From Sipunculus nudus (taxonomy: Eukaryota > Annelida > Sipuncula > Golfingiida > Sipunculidae): 64,000 nt of DNA. A model generated the notes under the pieces. The model made no database searches and was not told the origin of the DNA. It saw only the letters and a list, made by a program, of their open reading frames with translations. The stretch covers positions 96,210,624 through 96,274,623 of the forward strand of contig CM049308.1 of NCBI GenBank assembly GCA_026874595.1, in the 5' to 3' direction. The position numbers and the translations under genes were made by a program. This document shows, piece by piece, positions 22,701-36,400 of this stretch (position 1 is the first letter of the stretch; each line of letters starts with the position of its first letter).

Positions 22701-24422
22701 ATCACTGCAGTAAGGTCAGTATACTGATGTGCTCACACCTCTAGGTCACCTAGTCAACTAATCACTGTAGTAAGGTCAGCATACTGTTGTGCTCACACCT
22801 CTAGGTCACCTAGTCAACTAATCACTGTAGTAAGGTCAGCATACTGATGTGCTCACACCTCTAGGTCACCTAGTCAACTAATCACTGTAGTAAGGTCAGC
22901 ATACTGATGTGCTCACACCTCTAGGTCACCTAGTCAACTTATCACTGTAGTTAGGTCAGCATACTGATGTGCTCACACCTCTAGGTCACCTAGTCAACTA
23001 ATCACTGTAGTAAGGTCAGTATACTGATGTGCTCACACCTCTAGGTCACCTAGTCAACTAATCACTGTAGTAAGGTCAGTATACTGATGTGCTCACACCT
23101 CTAGGTCACCTAGTCAACTAATCACTGTAGTAAGGTCAGTATATACTGATGTGCTCACACCTCTAGGCCACCTAGTCAACTAATCACTGTAGTAAGGTCA
23201 GTATACTGATGTGCTCACACCTCTAGGTCACCTAGTCAACTAATCACTGTAGTAAGGTCAGTATACTGATGTGCTCACACCTCTAGGTCACCTAGTCAAC
23301 TAATCACTGTAGTAAGGTCAGTATACTGATGTACTCACACCTCTAGGTCACCTAGTCAACTAATCACTGTAGTAAGGTCAGTATACTGATGTGCTCACTC
23401 CTCTAGGTCACCTAGTCAACTAATCACTGCAGTAAGGTCAGTATACTGATGTGCTCACACCTCTAGGTCACCTAGTCAACTAATCACTGCAGTAAGGTCA
23501 GTATACTGATGTGCTCACACTTCTAGGTCACCTAGTCAACTAATCACTGCAGTAAGGTCAGTATACTGATTTGCTCACACCTCTAGGTCACCTAGTCAAC
23601 TAATCACTGCAGTAAGGTCAGTATACTGATGTGCTCACACCTCTTGGTCACCTAGTCAACTAATCACTGTAGTAAGGTCAGTATACTGATGTGCTCACTC
23701 CTCTAGGTCACCTAGTCAACTAATCACTGTAGTAAGGTCAGTATACTGATGTGCTCACACCTCTAGGTCACCTAGTCAACTAATCACTGTAGTAAGGTCA
23801 GTATACTGATGTGCTCACACCTATAGGTCACCTAGTCAACTAATCACTGCAGTAAGGTCAGTATACTGATGTGCTCACACCTCTAGGTCACCTAGTCAAC
23901 TAATCACTGTAGTAAGGTCAGTATACTGATGTGCTCACACCTCTAGGTCACCTAGTCAACTAATCACTGCAGTAAGGTCAGTATACTGATGTGCTCACAC
24001 CTCTAGGTCACCTAGTCAACTAATCACTGTAGTAAGGTCAGTATACTGATGTGCTCACACCTCTAGGCCACCTAGTCAACTAATCACTGTAGTAAGGTCA
24101 GTATACTGATGGGCTCACACCTCTAGGTCACCTAGTCAACTAATCACTGTAGTAAGGTCAGTATACTGATGTGCTCACACCTCTAGGTCACCTAGTCAAC
24201 TAATCACTGTAGTAAGGTCAGTATACTGATGTACTCACACCTCTAGGTCACCTAGTCAACTAATCACTGTAGTAAGGTCAGTATACTGATGTGCTCACAA
24301 CTCTAGGTCACCTAGTCAACTAATCACTGCAGTAAGGTCAGTATACTGATGTGCTCACACCTCTAGGTCACCTAGTCAACTTATCACTGTAGTAAGGTCA
24401 GTATACTGATGTGCTCACTCCT
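19722..24422. repeat. Satellite sub-array A: about 78 homogeneous 60-mers
   Basis: The unit start CTAGGTCACC recurs every 60 bp from 19741. A 2-bp insertion (ATATACTGAT near 23140) shifts the register by two bases. Most units differ by only a few bases, mainly GTAG/GCAG, CACACCT/CACTCCT and CAGT/CAGC. Longer duplications are visible: variant pairs near 20846-20940 recur at 21566-21660 (720 bp, 12 units), and the GGCCACC and GTACTCAC variants at 23167/23331 recur at 24067/24231 (900 bp, 15 units). Confidence 0.97.
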
Positions 24423-27400
24423 CTAGGTCCCCTAGGCAACTAATTACTGTAGTTATGTCAGTACACTGATGCCCTCACTCCTCTTGGTCAACTAGTTGAC
24501 TAAACACTAAAGTTATGTCATTATACAGATATCCTCACTCCTCTAAGTCACCTACTCAGCTGATCACTGTAGTTATGTCATTCAAAAGATGCCCTCACTC
24601 CTCTAGGTCACCTAGTTGACTAAACACTGTAGTTATGTCATTATACAGATGCCCTCACTCCTCTAGGTCACCTATTCATCTGATCACTGTAGTTATGTCA
24701 GTATACTGAATTACTGATGCCCTCACTCCTCTAGGTTACCTAGTCAACTGATCACTGTAGTTATGTCATTATACAGATTCCCTCACTCCTCTAGGTTACC
24801 TAGTCGACTATTCACTGTAGTTATGTCATTATACAGATGCCCTCACTCCTCTAGGTCACCTAGTCAACTAATCACTGTAGTTATGTCATTATACAGATGC
24901 CCCCAATCCTCTAGGTCACCTAGTTGACTATTCACTGTAGTTATGTCATTATACAGATGCCCTCAATCCTCTAGGTCCTCTAGTTGACTTAACACTGTAG
25001 TTATGTCAGTTTACTGATGTCCTCAATCCTCTAGGTTACCTGGTCAACTGATCACATTATAAAGGTCAGTACCAGTATACATGCCCTCACTCCTCTAAGT
25101 CACCTATTCAGCTGAACACTGAAGTTATGTCAGTATACAGATGCCCTCACTCCTCTAGGTCACCTAGTTGACTATTCACTGTAGTTATGTCATTATACAG
25201 ATGCCCTCAATCCTCTAGGTCCTCTAGTTGACTAAACACTGTAGTTATGTCAGTTTACTGATGCCCTCAATCCTCTAGGTTACCTGGTCAACTGATCACA
25301 TTATAAAGGTCAGTACCAGTATACATGCCCTCACTCCTCAAAGTCACCTATTCAGCTGAACACTGAAGTTATGTCAGTATACAGATGCCCTCACTCCTTT
25401 AGGTCACCTAGTCAACTAATCACTGTAGTTATGTCATTATACAGATGCCCTCACTCCTCTAGGTCACCTAGTTGACTATTCACTGTAGTTATGTCATTAT
25501 ACAGATGCCCTCAATCCTCTAGGTCCTCTAGTTGACTAAACACTGTAGTTATGTCAGTTTACTGATGCCCTAAATCCTCTAGGTTACCTGGTCAACTGAT
25601 CACATTATAAAGGTCAGTACCAGTATACATGCCCTCACTCCTCTAAGTCACCTAGTCAAATAATCACTGTATTTATGTCATTATACAGATGCCCTCACTC
25701 CTCTAGGTCACCTAGTTGACTATTCACTGTAGTTATGTCATTATACAGATGCCCTCACTCCTCTAGGTCACCTAGTCAACTAATCACTGTAGTTATGTCA
25801 TTATACAGATGCCCTCACTCCTCTAGGTCACCTAGTTGACTATTCACTGTAGTTATGCCATTATACAGATGCCCTCAATCCTCTAGGTCCTCTAGTTGAC
25901 TAAACACTGTAGTTATGTCAGTTTACTGATGCCCTCAATCCTCTAGGTTACCTGGTCAACTGATCACATTATAAAGGTCAGTACCAGTATACATGCCCTC
26001 ACTCCTCTAAGTCACCTATTCAGCTGAACACTGAAGTTATGTCATTATACAGATGCCCTAACTCCTCTAGGTCCTCTAGTTGACTAAACACTGTAGTTAT
26101 GTCAGTTTACTGATGCCCTCAATCCTCTAGGTTACCTGGTCAACTGATCACATTATAAAAGGTCAGTACCAGTATACATGCCCTCACTCCTCTAAGTCAC
26201 CTATTCAGCTGAACACTGAAGTTATGTCAGTATACAGATGCCCTCACTCCTTTAGGTCACCTAGTCGACTATTCACTGTAGTTATGTCATTATACAGATG
26301 CCCTCAATCCTCTAGGTCCTCTAGTTGACTAAACACTGTAGTTATGTCAGTTTACTGATGCCCTCAATCCTCTAGGTTACCTGGTCAACTGATCACATTA
26401 TTAAGGTCAGTACCAGTATACATGCCCTCACTCCTCTAAGTCACCTATTCAGCTAAACACTGAAATTATGTCAGTATACAGATGCCCTCACTCCTCTAGG
26501 TCACCTAGTTGACTATTCACTGTAGTTATGTCATTATACAGATGCCCTCAATCCTCTAGGTCCTCTAGTTGAATGAACACTGTAGTTATGTCAGTTTACT
26601 GATGCCCTCAATCCTCTAGGTTACCTGGGCAACTGATCACATTATTAAGGTCAGTACCAGTATACATGCCCTCACTCCTCTAAGTCACCTATTCAGCTGA
26701 ACACTGAAGTTATGTCAGTATACAGATGCCCTAACTCCTCTAGGTCCTCTAGTTGACTAAACACTGTAGTTCTGTCAGTTTACTGATGCCCTCAATCCTC
26801 TAGGTTACCTGGTCAACTGATCACATTATAAAGGTCAGTACCAGTATACATGCCCTCACTCCTCTAAGTCACCTATTCAGCTGAACACTGAAGTTATGTC
26901 AGTATACAGATGCCCTCACTCCTTTAGGTCACCTAGTCGACTATTCACTGTAGTTATGTCATTATACAGATGCCCTTAATCCTCTAGGTCCTCTAGTTGA
27001 CTTAACACTGTAGTTATGTCAGTTTACTGATGCCCTCAATCCTCTAGGTTACCTGGTCAACTGATCACATTATAAAGGTCAGTACCAGTATACATGCCCT
27101 CACTCCTCAAAGTCACCTATTCAGCTGAACACTGAAGTTATGTCAGTATACAGATGCCCTCACTCCTCTAGGTCCTCTAGTTGACTAAACACTGTAGTTA
27201 TGTCAGTTTACTGATGCCCTCAATCCTCTAGGTTACCTGGTCAACTGATCACATTATAAAGGTCAGTACCAGTATACATGCCCTCTCCTCTAAGTCACCT
27301 ATTCAGCTGAACACTGTAGTTATGTCATTATACAGATGCCCTCACTCCTCTAGGTCACCTATTCAGCTGATCACTGTAGTTATGTCAGTATACTGAATTA

Positions 27401-30400
27401 CTGATGCCCTCAATCCTCTAGGTTTCTTAGTCAACTTATCACTGTAGTTATGTCATGTTACAGATTCCCTCACTCCTCTAGGTCACCTAGTCGACTATTC
27501 GCTGTAGTTATGTCAGTTTACTAATGCCCTCACTCCTCTAGGTCACCTAGTCAACTAATCACTGTAGTACTGTCATTATACAGATGCCCTCACTCCTCTA
27601 GGTCACCTAGTTGACTATTCACTGTAGTTATGTCATTATACAGATGCCCTCAATCCTCTAGGTCCTCTAGTTGACTAAACACTGTAGTTATGTCAGTTTA
27701 CTGATGCCCTCAATCCTCTAGGTTACCTGGTCAACTGATCACATTATAAAGGTCAGTACCAGCATACATGCCCTCACTCCTCTAAGTCACCTATTCAGCT
27801 GAACACTGAAGTTATGTCAGTATACAGATGCCCTCACTCCTCTAAGTCCTCTAGTTGACTAAACACTGTAGTTATGTCAGTTTACTGATGCCCTCAATCC
27901 TCTAGGTTACCTGGTCAACTGATCACATTATAAAGGTCAGTACCAGTATACATGCCCTCACTCCTCAAAGTCACCTATTCAGCTGAACACTGAAGTTATG
28001 TCAGTATACAGATGCCCTCACTCCTCTAGGTCCTCTAGTTGACTTAACACTGTAGTTATGTCAGTATACTGAATTACTGATGCCCTCAATCCTCTAGGTT
28101 ACTTAGTCAACTTATCACTGTAGTTATGTCATGTTACAGATTCCCTCACTCCTCTAGGTCACCTAGTCGACTATTCGCTGTAGTTATGTCAGTTTACTAA
28201 TGCCCTCACTCCTCTAGGTCACCTAGTCAACTAATCACTGTAGTACTGTCATTATACAGATGCCCTCACTCCTCTAGGTCACCTAGTTGACTATTCACTG
28301 TAGTTATGTCATTATACAGATGCCCTCAATCCTCTAGGTCCTCTAGTTGACTAAACACTGTAGTTATGTCAGTTTACTGATGCCCTCAATCCTCTAGGTT
28401 ACCTGGTCAACTGATCACATTATAAAGGTCAGTACCAGTATACATGCCCTCACTCCTCTAAGTTACCTATTCAGCTGAACACTGAAGTTATGTCAGTATA
28501 CAGATGCCCTCACTCCTTTAGGTCACCTATTCAGCTGATCACTGTAGTTATGTCAGTATACAGATGCCCTAACTCCTCTAGGTCCTCTAGTTGACTAAAC
28601 ACTGTAGTTCTGTCAGTTTACTGATGCCCTCAATCCTCTAGGTTACCTGGTCAACTGATCACATTATAAAGGTCAGTACCAGTATACATGCCCTCACTCC
28701 TCTAAGTCACCTATTCAGCTGAACACTGAAGTTATGTCAGTATACAGATGCCCTCACTCCTTTAGGTCACCTAGTCGACTATTCACTGTAGTTATGTCAT
28801 TATACAGATGCCCTCAATCCTCTAGGTCCTCTAGTTGACTAAACACTGTAGTTATGTCAGTTTACTGATGCCCTCAATCCTCTAGGTTACCTGGTCAACT
28901 GATCACATTATAAAGGTCAGTACCAGTATACATGCCCTCACTCCTCTAAGTCACCTATTTAGCTGAACACTGAAGTAATGTCAGTATACAGATGCCCTCA
29001 CTCCTCTAGGTCACCTAGTTGACTATTCACTGTAGTTATGTCATTATACAGATGCCCTCAATCCTCTAGGTCCTCTAGTTGACTAAACACTGTAGTTATG
29101 TCAGTTTACTGATGCCCTCCATCCTCTAGGTTACCTGGTCAACTGATCACATTATTAAGGTCAGTACCAGTATACATGCCCTCACTCCTCTAAGTCACCT
29201 ATTCAGCTGAACACTGAAGTTATGTCAGTATACAGATGCCCTAACTCCTCTAGGTCCTCTAGTTGACTAAACACTGTAGTTCTGTCAGTTTACTGATGCC
29301 CTCAATCCTCTAGGTTACCTGGTCAACTGATCACATTATAAAGGTCAGTACCAGTATACATGCCCTCACTCCTCTAAGTCACCTATTCAGCTGAACACTG
29401 AAGTTATGTCAGTATACAGATGCCCTCACTCCTTTAGGTCACCTAGTCGACTATTCACTGTAGTTATGTCATTATACAGATGCCCTCAATCCTCTAGGTC
29501 CTCTAGTTGACTAAACACTGTAGTTATGTCAGTTTACTGATGCCCTCAATCCTCTAGGTTACCTGGTCAACAGATCACATTATAAAGGTCAGTACCAGTA
29601 TACATGCCCTCACTCCTCTAAGTCACCTATTCAGCTGAACACTGAAGTTATGTCAGTATACAGATGCCCTCACTCCTCTAGGTCACCTAGTTGACTATTC
29701 ACTGTAGTTATGTCATTATACAGATGCCCTCAATCCTCTAGGTCCTCTAGTTGGCTAAACACTGTAGTTATGTCAGTTTACTGATGCCCTCAATCCTCTA
29801 GGTTACCTGGTCAACTGAACACATAATTAAGGTCAGTACCAGTATACATGCCCTCACTCCTCTAAGTCACCTATTCAGCTGAACACTGAAGTTATGTCAG
29901 TATACAGATGCCCTAACTCCTCTAGGTCCTCTAGTTGACTAAACACTGTAGTTCTGTCAGTTTACTGATGCCCTCAATCCTCTAGGTTACCTGGTCAACT
30001 GATCACATTATAAAGGTCAGTACCAGTATACATGCCCTCACTCCTCTAAGTCACCTATTCAGCTGAACACTGAAGTTATGTCAGTATACAGATGCCCTCA
30101 CTCCTTTAGGTCACCTAGTCGACTATTCACTGTAGTTATGTCATTATACAGATGCCCTCAATCCTCTAGGTCCTCTAGTTGACTAAACACTGTAGTTATG
30201 TCAGTTTACTGATGCCCTCAATCCTCTAGGTTACCTGGTCAACTGATCACATTATAAAGGTCAATACCAGTATACATGCCCTCACTCCTCAAAGTCACCT
30301 ATTCAGCTGAACACTGAAGTTATGTCAGTATACAGATGCCCTCACTCCTCTAGGTCCTCTAGTTGACTTAACACTGTAGTTATGTCAGTTTACTGATGCC

Positions 30401-33400
30401 CTCAATCCTCTAGGTTACCTGGTCAACTGATCACATTATAAAGGTCAGTACCAGTATACATGCCATCTCCTCTAAGTCACCTATTCAGCTGAACACTGTA
30501 GTTATGTCATTATACAGATGCCCTCACTGCTCTAGGTCACCTATTCAGCTGATCACTGTAGTTATGTCAGTATACTGAATTACTGATGCCCTCAATCCTC
30601 TAGGTTACTTAGTCAACTTAACACTGTAGTTATGTCATGTTACAGATTCCCTCACTCCTCTAGGTCACCTAGTCGACTATTCGCTGTAGTTATGTCAGTT
30701 TACTAATGCCCTCACTCCTCTAGGTCACCTAGTCAACTAATCACTGTAGTTATGTCATTATACAGATGCCCTTACTCCTCTAGGTCACCTAGTTGACTAT
30801 TCACTGTAGTTATGTCATTATACAGATGCCCTCAATCCTCTAGGTCCTCTAGTTGACTAAACACTGTAGTTATGTCAGTTTACTGATGCCCTCAATCCTC
30901 TAGGTTACCTGGTCAACTGATCACATTATAAAGGTCAGTACCAGTATACATGCCCTCACTCCTCTAAGTCACCTATTCAGCTGAACACTGAAGTTATGTC
31001 AGTATACAGATGCCCTCACTCCTTTAGGTCACCTATTCAGCTGATCACTGTAGTTATGTCAGTATACAGATGCCCTAACTCCTCTAGGTCCTCTAGTTGA
31101 CTAAACACTGTAGTTCTGTCAGTTTACTGATGCCCTCAATCCTCTAGGTTACCTGGTCAACTGATCACATTATAAAGGTCAGTACCAGTATACATGCCCT
31201 CACTCCTCTAAGTCACCTATTCAGCTGAACACTGAAGTTATGTCAGTATACAGATGCCCTCACTCCTTTAGGTCACCTAGTCGACTATTCACTGTAGTTA
31301 TGTCATTATACAGATGCCCTCAATCCTCTAGGTCCTCTAGTTGACTAAACACTGTAGTTATGTCAGTTTACTGATGCCCTCAATCCTCTAGGTTACCTGG
31401 TCAACTGATCACATTATAAAGGTCAGTACCAGTATACATGCCCTCACTCCTCTAAGTCACCTATTCAGCTGAACACTGAAGTTATGTCAGTATACAGATG
31501 CCCTCACTCCTCTAGGTCACCTAGTTGACTATTCACTGTAGTTATGTCATTATACAGATGCCCTCAATCCTCTAGGTCCTCTAGTTGACTAAACACTGTA
31601 GTTATGTCAGTTTACTGATGCCCTCAATCCTCTAGGTTACCTGGTCAACTGATCACATTATAAAGGTCAGTACCAGTATACATGCCCTCACTCCTCAAAG
31701 TCACCTATTCAGCTGAACACTGAAGTTATGTCAGTATACAGATGCCCTCACTCCTTTAGGTCACCTAGTCAACTAATCACTGTAGTTATGTCATTATACA
31801 GATGCCCTCACTCCTCTAGGTCACCTAGTTGACTATTCACTGTAGTTATGTCATTATACAGATGCCCTCAATCCTCTAGGTCCTCTAGTTGACTAAACAC
31901 TGTAGTTATGTCAGTTTACTGATGCCCTAAATCCTCTAGGTTACCTGGTCAACTGATCACATTATAAAGGTCAGTACCAGTATACATGCCCTCACTCCTC
32001 TAAGTCACCTAGTCAAATAATCACTGTATTTATGTCATTATACAGATGCCCTCACTCCTCTAGGTCACCTAGTTGACTATTCACTGTAGTTATGTCATTA
32101 TACAGATGCCCTCACTCCTCTAGGTCACCTAGTCAACTAATCACTGTAGTTATGTCATTATACAGATGCCCTCACTCCTCTAGGTCACCTAGTTGACTAT
32201 TCACTGTAGTTATGTCATTATACAGATGCCCTCAATCCTCTAGGTCCTCTAGTTGACTAAACACTGTAGTTATGTCAGTTTACTGATGCCCTCAATCCTC
32301 TAGGTTACCTGGTCAACTGATCACATTATTAAGGTCAGTACCAGTATACATGCCCTCACTCCTCTAAGTCACCTATTCAGCTAAACACTGAAGTTATGTC
32401 AGTATACAGATGCCCTCACTCCTCTAGGTCACCTAGTTGACTATTCACTGTAGTTATGTCATTATACAGATGCCCTCAATCCTCTAGGTCCTCTAGTTGA
32501 ATGAACACTGTAGTTATGTCAGTTTACTGATGCCCTCAATCCTCTAGGTTACCTGGGCAACTGATCACATTATTAAGGTCAGTACCAGTATACATGCCCT
32601 CACTCCTCTAAGTCACCTATTCAGCTGAACACTGAAGTTATGTCAGTATACAGATGCCCTAACTCCTCTAGGTCCTCTAGTTGACTAAACACTGTAGTTC
32701 TGTCAGTTTACTGATGCCCTCAATCCTCTAGGTTACCTGGTCAACTGATCACATTATAAAGGTCAGTACCAGTATACATGCCCTCACTCCTCTAAGTCAC
32801 CTATTCAGCTGAACACTGAAGTTATGTCAGTATACAGATGCCCTCACTCCTTTAGGTCACCTAGTCGACTATTCACTGTAGTTATGTCATTATACAGATG
32901 CCCTTAATCCTCTAGGTCCTCTAGTTGACTTAACACTGTAGTTATGTCAGTTTACTGATGCCCTCAATCCTCTAGGTTACCTGGTCAACTGATCACATTA
33001 TAAAGGTCAGTACCAGTATACATGCCCTCACTCCTCAAAGTCACCTATTCAGCTGAACACTGAAGTTATGTCAGTATACAGATGCCCTCACTCCTCTAGG
33101 TCCTCTAGTTGACTAAACACTGTAGTTATGTCAGTTTACTGATGCCCTCAATCCTCTAGGTTACCTGGTCAACTGATCACATTATAAAGGTCAGTACCAG
33201 TATACATGCCCTCTCCTCTAAGTCACCTATTCAGCTGAACACTGTAGTTATGTCATTATACAGATGCCCTCACTCCTCTAGGTCACCTATTCAGCTGATC
33301 ACTGTAGTTATGTCAGTATACTGAATTACTGATGCCCTCAATCCTCTAGGTTTCTTAGTCAACTTATCACTGTAGTTATGTCATGTTACAGATTCCCTCA

Positions 33401-36400
33401 CTCCTCTAGGTCACCTAGTCGACTATTCGCTGTAGTTATGTCAGTTTACTAATGCCCTCACTCCTCTAGGTCACCTAGTCAACTAATCACTGTAGTACTG
33501 TCATTATACAGATGCCCTCACTCCTCTAGGTCACCTAGTTGACTATTCACTGTAGTTATGTCATTATACAGATGCCCTCAATCCTCTAGGTCCTCTAGTT
33601 GACTAAACACTGTAGTTATGTCAGTTTACTGATGCCCTCAATCCTCTAGGTTACCTGGTCAACTGATCACATTATAAAGGTCAGTACCAGTATACATGCC
33701 CTCACTCCTCTAAGTCACCTATTCAGCTGAACACTGAAGTTATGTCAGTATACAGATGCCCTCACTCCTTTAGGTCACCTATTCAGCTGATCACTGTAGT
33801 TATGTCAGTATACAGATGCCCTAACTCCTCTAGGTCCTCTAGTTGACTAAACACTGTAGTTCTGTCAGTTTACTGATGCCCTCAATCCTCTAGGTTACCT
33901 GGTCAACTGATCACATTATAAAGGTCAGTACCAGTATACATGCCCTCACTCCTCTAAGTCACCTATTCAGCTGAACACTGAAGTTATGTCAGTATACAGA
34001 TGCCCTCACTCCTTTAGGTCACCTAGTCGACTATTCACTGTAGTTATGTCATTATACAGATGCCCTCAATCCTCTAGGTCCTCTAGTTGACTAAACACTG
34101 TAGTTATGTCAGTTTACTGATGCCCTCAATCCTCTAGGTTACCTGGTCAACTGATCACATTATAAAGGTCAGTACCAGTATACATGCCCTCACTCCTCTA
34201 AGTCACCTATTTAGCTGAACACTGAAGTTATGTCAGTATACAGATGCCCTCACTCCTCTAGGTCACCTAGTTGACTATTCACTGTAGTTATGTCATTATA
34301 CAGATGCCCTCAATCCTCTAGGTCCTCTAGTTGACTAAACACTGTAGTTATGTCAGTTTACTGATGCCCTCCATCCTCTAGGTTACCTGGTCAACTGATC
34401 ACATTATTAAGGTCAGTACCAGTATACATGCCCTCACTCCTCTAAGTCACCTATTCAGCTAAACACTGAAGTTATGTCAGTATACAGATGCCCTAACTCC
34501 TCTAGGTCCTCTAGTTGACTAAACACTGTAGTTCTGTCAGTTTACTGATGCCCTCAATCCTCTAGGTTACCTGGTCAACTGATCACATTATAAAGGTCAG
34601 TACCAGTATACATGCCCTCACTCCTCTAAGTCACCTATTCAGCTGAACACTGAAGTTATGTCAGTATACAGATGCCCTCACTCCTTTAGGTCACCTAGTC
34701 GACTATTCACTGTAGTTATGTCATTATACAGATGCCCTCAATCCTCTAGGTCCTCTAGTTGACTAAACACTGTAGTTATGTCAGTTTACTGATGCCCTCA
34801 ATCCTCTAGGTTACCTGGTCAACTGATCACATTATAAAGGTCAGTACCAGTATACATGCCCTCACTCCTCTAAGTCACCTATTCAGCTGAACACTGAAGT
34901 TATGTCAGTATACAGATGCCCTCACTCCTCTAGGTCACCTAGTTGACTATTCACTGTAGTTATGTCATTATACAGATGCCCTCAATCCTCTAGGTCCTCT
35001 AGTTGACTAAACACTGTAGTTATGTCAGTTTACTGATGCCCTCAATCCTCTAGGTTACCTGGTCAACTGATCACATTATAAAGGTCAGTACCAGTATACA
35101 TGCCCTCACTCCTCAAAGTCACCTATTCAGCTGAACACTGAAGTTATGTCAGTATACAGATGCCCTCACTCCTTTAGGTCACCTAGTCAACTAATCACTG
35201 TAGTTATGTCATTATACAGATGCCCTCACTCCTCTAGGTCACCTAGTTGACTATTCACTGTAGTTATGTCATTATACAGATGCCCTCAATCCTCTAGGTC
35301 CTCTAGTTGACTAAACACTGTAGTTATGTCAGTTTACTGATGCCCTCAATCCTCTAGGTTACCTGGTCAACTGAACACATAATTAAGGTCAGTACCAGTA
35401 TACATGCCCTCACTCCTCTAAGTCACCTATTCAGCTGAACACTGAAGTTATGTCAGTATACAGATGCCCTAACTCCTCTAGGTCCTCTAGTTGACTAAAC
35501 ACTGTAGTTCTGTCAGTTTACTGATGCCCTCAATCCTCTAGGTTACCTGGTCAACTGATCACATTATAAAGGTCAGTACCAGTATACATGCCCTCACTCC
35601 TCTAAGTCACCTATTCAGCTGAACACTGAAGTTATGTCAGTATACAGATGCCCTCACTCCTTTAGGTCACCTAGTCGACTATTCACTGTAGTTATGTCAT
35701 TATACAGATGCCCTCAATCCTCTAGGTCCTCTAGTTGACTAAACACTGTAGTTATGTCAGTTTACTGATGCCCTCAATCCTCTAGGTTACCTGGTCAACT
35801 GATCACATTATAAAGGTCAGTACCAGTATACATGCCCTCACTCCTCAAAGTCACCTATTCAGCTGAACACTGAAGTTATGTCAGTATACAGATGCCCTCA
35901 CTCCTCTAGGTCCTCTAGTTGACTTAACACTATAGTTATGTCAGTATACTGAATTACTGATGCCCTCAATCCTCTAGGTTACTTAGTCAACTTATCACTG
36001 TAGTTATGTCATGTTACAGATTCCCTCACTCCTCTAGGTCACCTAGTCGACTATTCGCTGTAGTTATGTCAGTTTACTAATGCCCTCACTCCTCTAGGTC
36101 ACCTAGTCAACTAATCACTGTAGTACTGTCATTATACAGATGCCCTCACTCCTCTAGGTCACCTAGTTGACTATTCACTGTAGTTATGTCATTATACAGA
36201 TGCCCTCAATCCTCTAGGTCCTCTAGTTGACTAAACACTGTAGTTATGTCAGTTTACTGATGCCCTCAATCCTCTAGGTTACCTGGTCAACTGATCACAT
36301 TATAAAGGTCAGTACCAGTATACATGCCCTCACTCCTCTAAGTCACCTATTCAGCTGAACACTGAAGTTATGTCAGTATACAGATGCCCTCACTCCTTTA

